This document shows positions 7,501 through 10,536 of a stretch of 10,536 nucleotides of DNA, in pieces. This DNA is from Porogramme epimiltina. Taxonomy: Eukaryota; Basidiomycota; Agaricomycetes; Polyporales; Polyporaceae. Position 1 is the first letter of the stretch; the number at the start of each line of letters is the position of its first letter. The DNA is taken from positions 1 through 10,536 of the forward strand of contig FTLJ01001320.1 of assembly GCA_900155495.1 (NCBI GenBank), written 5' to 3'. Position numbers and translations under genes: made by a program. The notes beneath the pieces are model-generated. The model ran no database searches. It had not been told where the DNA came from and worked only from the letters and a program-made list of their open reading frames with translations.

Positions 7501-8980
7501 ATGGGCAATTACCACAGGAGGACATCATCCAGACGCCCTACCTGCCGGAACAACTTGAGCTTCCCGCGGTCGACGCCCAAATCCTCCAGCATGTGGAACT
7601 ATTGTTCGCGCTGTCGACGAAGGTTCCGGAATTTTTGGACGAGTCCGTGTCCTTCCATGCATTGACTACTAGTGGCTTACCCGGGTTTCAGGATCTTTGC
7701 GGCCTACGGCGGAATGGAGGAATCCGTACAACAGACAGTACAGCAGCTGATCACCCCCCTCGTGCGCGCCTTAGGGCCGTCTCACGGGAAACTCCTTACG
7801 CTTTTGCGGACATTCCCCCCTGGCGCAGAGTCGCTCGCGTTGCGCGTGCTAAACATATTCACAGAGCATGGCCGCCCCAGCGCTCAGCTCGTTGCATTGG
7901 TGAAGAGCCTTGTCAACGAGCGCGATCTAGACGCGCGGTTCCTCATCCCCATCATTGCAGAGATGGACAAAGTACGTTGTCCGAGGCTCCGCATATCAGC
8001 ACGCGTCATTGAGCGGTTTCTCCTCAGGCCGATATCCTCCGTCACCTCCCCCGCATTGTATCCATACTCAATGGCCAGCCGGAGCCGAAGAATCTCGTGC
8101 GCTCCGTGTTCAGCTCTATCGTCACGACTCCCCCAGAAACGTTCGGTAAAGTTACGTCTAACCTCCCGCGAGTGCGTCAGAGCGAGCTGCTCACGCCCGC
8201 GGAACTCATGGTGCTGCTGCATGAGTCTGAGAGGGAGATCGGCCTGCGGAGCGCAATCGAGGGTGAGTTCCACCCGAAGCACCACTTCCAATGACTCTAG
8301 CCGACTGACTCTTCACGCGCAGCTATCACCATCTGCTTCTCCATGACTGACATCTTCCGCTCTGAGATCCTCGCGGTCGTAATGAATCAGCTGGTGGACG
8401 AGCCCAACCTCCCCACGCTCTTCCTCCGCACGGTACGCCGCAATTCCCCTTGTTCTCCGGAGCCGTCAGGTTACGCGACGCGCTCACGTGTACCCCCGCG
8501 CGCGCGCCACAGGTCATCCAAGCCGTCACGACGTACCGCTCGCTGCGCGGGTTCGTGTCCACCACGCTCCTCTCGCGCCTCATCACGAAGAAGATCTGGA
8601 CGAACCCGCCGCTCTGGGAGGGCTTCATCCGCTGCGCGAAGCTCATCGCGCCGCAGTCGTTCGGCGCGCTCCTGCAGCTGCCCAAGGAGCAGCTCCGCGA
8701 GGTCGTCGACAAGCAGCCGAGCCTCAAGTCGGAGCTGCGCGAGTTCGTGATGAAGAAGGGCACGAACAAGGCGCGCGTCGCGGGCTACCTCGACATCTTT
8801 GCCGAGGACGACGCGTCGGGCGCGGCGAGCGCGCCTCCGCCCGGCAGCCCCGGTGCGAATGGGGGTGGCCAGGAGCAGGGCGGCCAGAGTGCCCCGGCGA
8901 CTCCCCAGCCAGACCCCGAGCCTCTTCCCGTAGACCCGCCGCAGGTGCAGCCAGAGGTCGAGGCTGCTGCGTCGTCGTAA
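4505..8980 (+). CDS. PTA1: Symplekin/Pta1, mRNA cleavage and polyadenylation scaffold, 14 exons
   Basis: Exons: 4505-4769, 4901-5015, 5070-5238, 5297-5424, 5478-5663, 5717-6341, 6393-6817, 6868-6943, 6996-7153, 7217-7642, 7692-7971, 8028-8262, 8323-8432, 8513-8980 (3666 nt, 1221 residues). In the family this nuclear protein scaffolds the pre-mRNA 3'-end cleavage/polyadenylation factor; its N-terminal HEAT repeats bind the CTD phosphatase Ssu72. Residues of about 90-310 are HEAT-like helices (SLDLLWALLRDSNVETVKV, NGLRICAVKFMQRVILVQTR, WATLVKRRPAYVEYVIQIL). Residues of about 320-520 form a low-complexity linker with a likely nuclear signal (SKRPKLE, about 343), a Pro-rich part, IKQE at 468-471 and an acidic DIDDEEIEYEPE. 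About 834-1150 is the symplekin C-terminal domain (AQILQHVELLFALSTKVPEFLDE, TTYRSLRGFVSTTLLSRL, IWTNPPLWEGFIRCAKLI). The tail is Pro/Gly/Gln-rich. The ATG at 4505 is the first in frame. All junctions keep phase. Confidence 0.95.
7154..7216 (+). other. Frame-preserving intron in symplekin
   Basis: This 63-nt intron (donor GTGTGT, acceptor GACAG) is a multiple of three and has no stop in frame. Removal joins VEPER to RQMGFAALREFV, which reads as continuous family sequence. Retention would insert 21 mostly hydrophobic residues instead of truncating the protein. Confidence 0.85.
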
Positions 8981-9048
8981 TCCGGATTGGACTGAGTCGG
9001 GCAGGGCGTGCCCCGTTTTGTCGCCACGTTTGCCCGTGGTGGTAGTAG

Positions 9049-9056
9049 TGTACATA
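9049..9056 (+). promoter_or_regulatory. PUF-type UGUANAUA site in symplekin 3' UTR
   Basis: TGTACATA matches the UGUANAUA consensus of Pumilio/Puf3-class RNA-binding proteins exactly, about 70 nt after the symplekin stop codon and in sense orientation. Such a short motif occurs by chance. It could equally be a UA-rich 3'-end efficiency element of the fungal type. Confidence 0.35.
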
Positions 9057-9112
9057 TCATGCATATCGGTACGCATCTTTTAGTGTACAGTATCTAGTCA
9101 TTCTCGCAGGGT

Positions 9113-9134
9113 GTCTGTAGCGCACGTCTGTAGC
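9113..9134. repeat. Short direct repeat GTCTGTAGC x2
   Basis: A 9-nt unit at 9113-9121 recurs at 9126-9134, four bases after the first copy ends. It lies in the convergent 3' flank. It is too short to assign a function and may be a local duplication. Confidence 0.6.
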
Positions 9135-9323
9135 ATGCCGCGTCCAGGAGCCGGAGCTGGAGTTGGACTGGGTGGTCGCGTAGGTACGGTAGCTAGCACT
9201 AGTGGTAGCGCAGTAGCGAAGCATTCCACCCCCTCGAGCTGAGCTGCCGCCCCACAGTCGGCAGCCGGGTCAGCAGTGAGTAGGGGACGGTTGTAAGAAG
9301 TGAGCGTGGAGGCGTTCCGCGTG

Positions 9324-10536
9324 TCAGGACGTGGTGTCCATGGTGAGAAGGCCTTCACCGAGTTCGAACGTAGGGGGGTTGTCTGCGACGTCCATTGCAC
9401 TCAACAGCACGTCCAGGTCGGGCGTCGCGACGAATCGACGGTTGACTTCTCCCAGGACGCACAATCGTTTGTTGGTGGGGTCGAGGTACACAGCGTGCTG
9501 TAGGAAAGATGGGTGTGTAGCTGCTGTGATCTGTAGATAGTGACTTTGTAAATAATTTATGGAGGGGACCTTCAGAAGTGTACGCACATCCATGACTATT
9601 CCGTTTTTGAGGCGCATCTTCACTGCACCACTCTCGTAAATTTCGAGCTGGCCGGCTACACCGTCGAGTTTGGTGTTCTCCCCAGCCTTTTCTGAGGAGT
9701 CGGCCCCATTTGCTGGGGGCTTCGTGTCCTCGGCAAAGGTGACCTTCTTTGCTGAGTCCTCGCCCATCCCTGCCTCCGCCTTACCTTTGCCCTTCACATC
9801 GGCGCTCTGTCCCGGATTGCGAGACTCGAAGACGGGGAATGGCTCGGGGAACTGGAAGAAATACAGGCGTTCTTGCCGGGTGTCCGAGTCCTGATATGGC
9901 GAAGTTGGAGGGAATATTTGATGGAGTAGAAATGTTATCAACGTACCTCTTCGCGCACTTGCGTCTGAGCAAAGTCATCGATGATATCTTCTAGCTCCTC
10001 TTCCTCTTCACTCTCGCTGAGATCCACAGCGTTGGCCATGTTGACGGCCTCTTCTGGAGTATCGTCCCGATCGACATCCATGACCTGATCTGTTGCACAC
10101 CCACTTCTTCAACTAACGTTTCCGGAGAAGAAAAACAGTATATATGCGCACCGGATTCCCCCACGTCCTCCATCTTCACCTCCTTCTTGACTGCCGCCCC
10201 CTTCTTCTTCTTCTTCCCCGCCTCCGTGTCCTTGCGCAAGCTCTCCGGCGCCATCCAGTCCATCTGCCTCACGTTCTCCATGTCCACGATCTCCACGCCC
10301 TCGTCCGGATCCGAATACGCCGCCGCTTCGTCCTCCCCTCCCTCCTCCTCTTCCTTCTTCCCGCCCGCACCCACCCCCTTCCTCAGTGTCGGCGCGCTCG
10401 TCTGCGTCAGCCCCGCCCCGAGGCGCGCCGCACCCCCGGGGCCGCCGGGCGCGGGCACGGGCGCGAAGTTTGAGCGCGGCGCGGCGCGGCGGGCGCCGCC
10501 AGACGCGCCTGCCAGAGCGGGGCCCATCGCGAACGG
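9324..10536 (-). CDS. RPC53: DNA-directed RNA polymerase III subunit RPC4 (Rpc53), 5'-truncated by window
   Basis: Visible exons on the - strand, in transcript order: >10536-10152, 10089-9947, 9890-9588, 9530-9324 (1038 nt, 345 residues ending in the stop at 9324-9326). RPC4/Rpc53 pairs with RPC5/Rpc37 in a TFIIF-like module of Pol III that acts in termination and reinitiation of tRNA and 5S rRNA transcription. The C-terminal half shows the family signature: RQERLYFFQFPEPFPVF, AGQLEIYESGAVKMRLKNG, then ITAATHPSFLQHAVYLD and RLCVLGEVNRRFVATPD. The N-terminal part is Gly/Ala-rich, then acidic and Lys-rich (five Lys, VKKEVKMED, SESEEEEELED). An ATG at 10527-10525 exists, but the frame stays open upstream to the edge (Pro-Phe-Ala), and a basic Gly/Arg-rich N terminus typical of the family is missing, so the true start probably lies outside. 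Introns are 62, 56 and 57 nt. Confidence 0.92.
9531..9587 (-). other. Frame-preserving intron in RPC4
   Basis: This 57-nt intron (donor GTGCGT, acceptor CTACAG) is a multiple of three with no in-frame stop. Splicing gives VMD joined to ITAATHPSF, which fits the conserved RPC4 C terminus. Retention would add 19 residues between two conserved strands. Confidence 0.85.
10168..10191 (-). other. Twin SUMO-consensus motifs in RPC4
   Basis: The translated segment reads VKKEVKME, which is two overlapping-style hydrophobic-Lys-x-Glu sites in a row, inside the charged disordered part of RPC4. Budding-yeast Rpc53 is known to be SUMO-modified; whether these lysines are used here is inference. Confidence 0.5.

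Larger units (their letters stand above)
8981..9323. other. Convergent 3' flank between symplekin and RPC4
   Basis: These 343 bases separate the symplekin stop (+) from the RPC4 stop (-) and should hold both 3' UTRs. Seen here are TGTACATA at 9049-9056, an AT-rich stretch with TGTACATATCATGCATATC, and a short direct repeat of GTCTGTAGC at 9113-9121 and 9126-9134. No AATAAA on either strand, no tRNA and no convincing gene is seen. Confidence 0.6.

Noticed and set aside
7017..8012. Single 331-codon exon through the symplekin middle region
   Set aside because: It reads through two introns: the one at 7154-7216 happens to be in frame, and after 7643 the frame leaves the conserved domain. Splicing at 7643/7691 restores the symplekin C-terminal sequence.
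8488..9076. Overlapping long frames on both strands over symplekin exon 14
   Set aside because: They arise from the very high GC third positions of the real exon, whose frame carries the symplekin C-terminal motifs.
9098..9400. 100-codon - strand frame in the convergent 3' flank
   Set aside because: It overlaps the end of RPC4 in another frame, has no motif and no splice link; more likely 3' UTR.
1..10536. CRISPR arrays, prokaryotic operons, transposons or a new defence-type system
   Set aside because: No regularly spaced repeats, terminal inverted repeats, transposase or reverse transcriptase motifs, or bacterial-type genes were found; four spliced eukaryotic genes explain nearly all of the window.

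Overview
This window looks like nuclear DNA of a GC-rich filamentous fungus, most likely a basidiomycete (Agaricomycetes-like). The reasons are very dense short GT-AG introns (mostly 49-80 nt), donors of the GTGCGT/GTACGT/GTGAGT type, compact intergenic spaces, and four genes of eukaryotic or fungal families. Organism placement is inference; nothing prokaryotic, viral or transposon-like was seen.

Layout, left to right: (1) 123-3134, + strand, a 13-exon gene for a 756-residue Zn2Cys6 fungal transcription factor with a middle homology region and a long Ser/Pro-rich tail. (2) 3135-3716, a convergent 3' flank shared with the next gene, containing short palindromes. (3) 3717-4285, - strand, a 4-exon gene for V-type H+-ATPase subunit G (Vma10), 118 residues, whose first coding exon holds only the ATG. 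(4) 4286-4504, a 219-bp divergent promoter. (5) 4505-8980, + strand, a 14-exon gene for a symplekin/Pta1 scaffold of the mRNA cleavage and polyadenylation machinery, 1221 residues. (6) 8981-9323, a second convergent 3' flank. (7) 9324 to the window edge, - strand, the last four exons of the gene for RNA polymerase III subunit RPC4 (Rpc53), cut off at its 5' end.

All exon models were built by hand from reading-frame continuity, splice sites and family motifs, and each sums to a whole number of codons. The genes have no common pathway: one regulator, one proton-pump subunit, one pre-mRNA 3'-end factor and one Pol III subunit, arranged as alternating convergent and divergent neighbours. I see no new biological system. 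The most interesting features are in gene structure: 16- and 17-nt microexons in the transcription factor, an ATG-only coding exon in VMA10, frame-preserving introns in symplekin and RPC4, and SUMO-consensus motifs in two nuclear RNA-machinery proteins.
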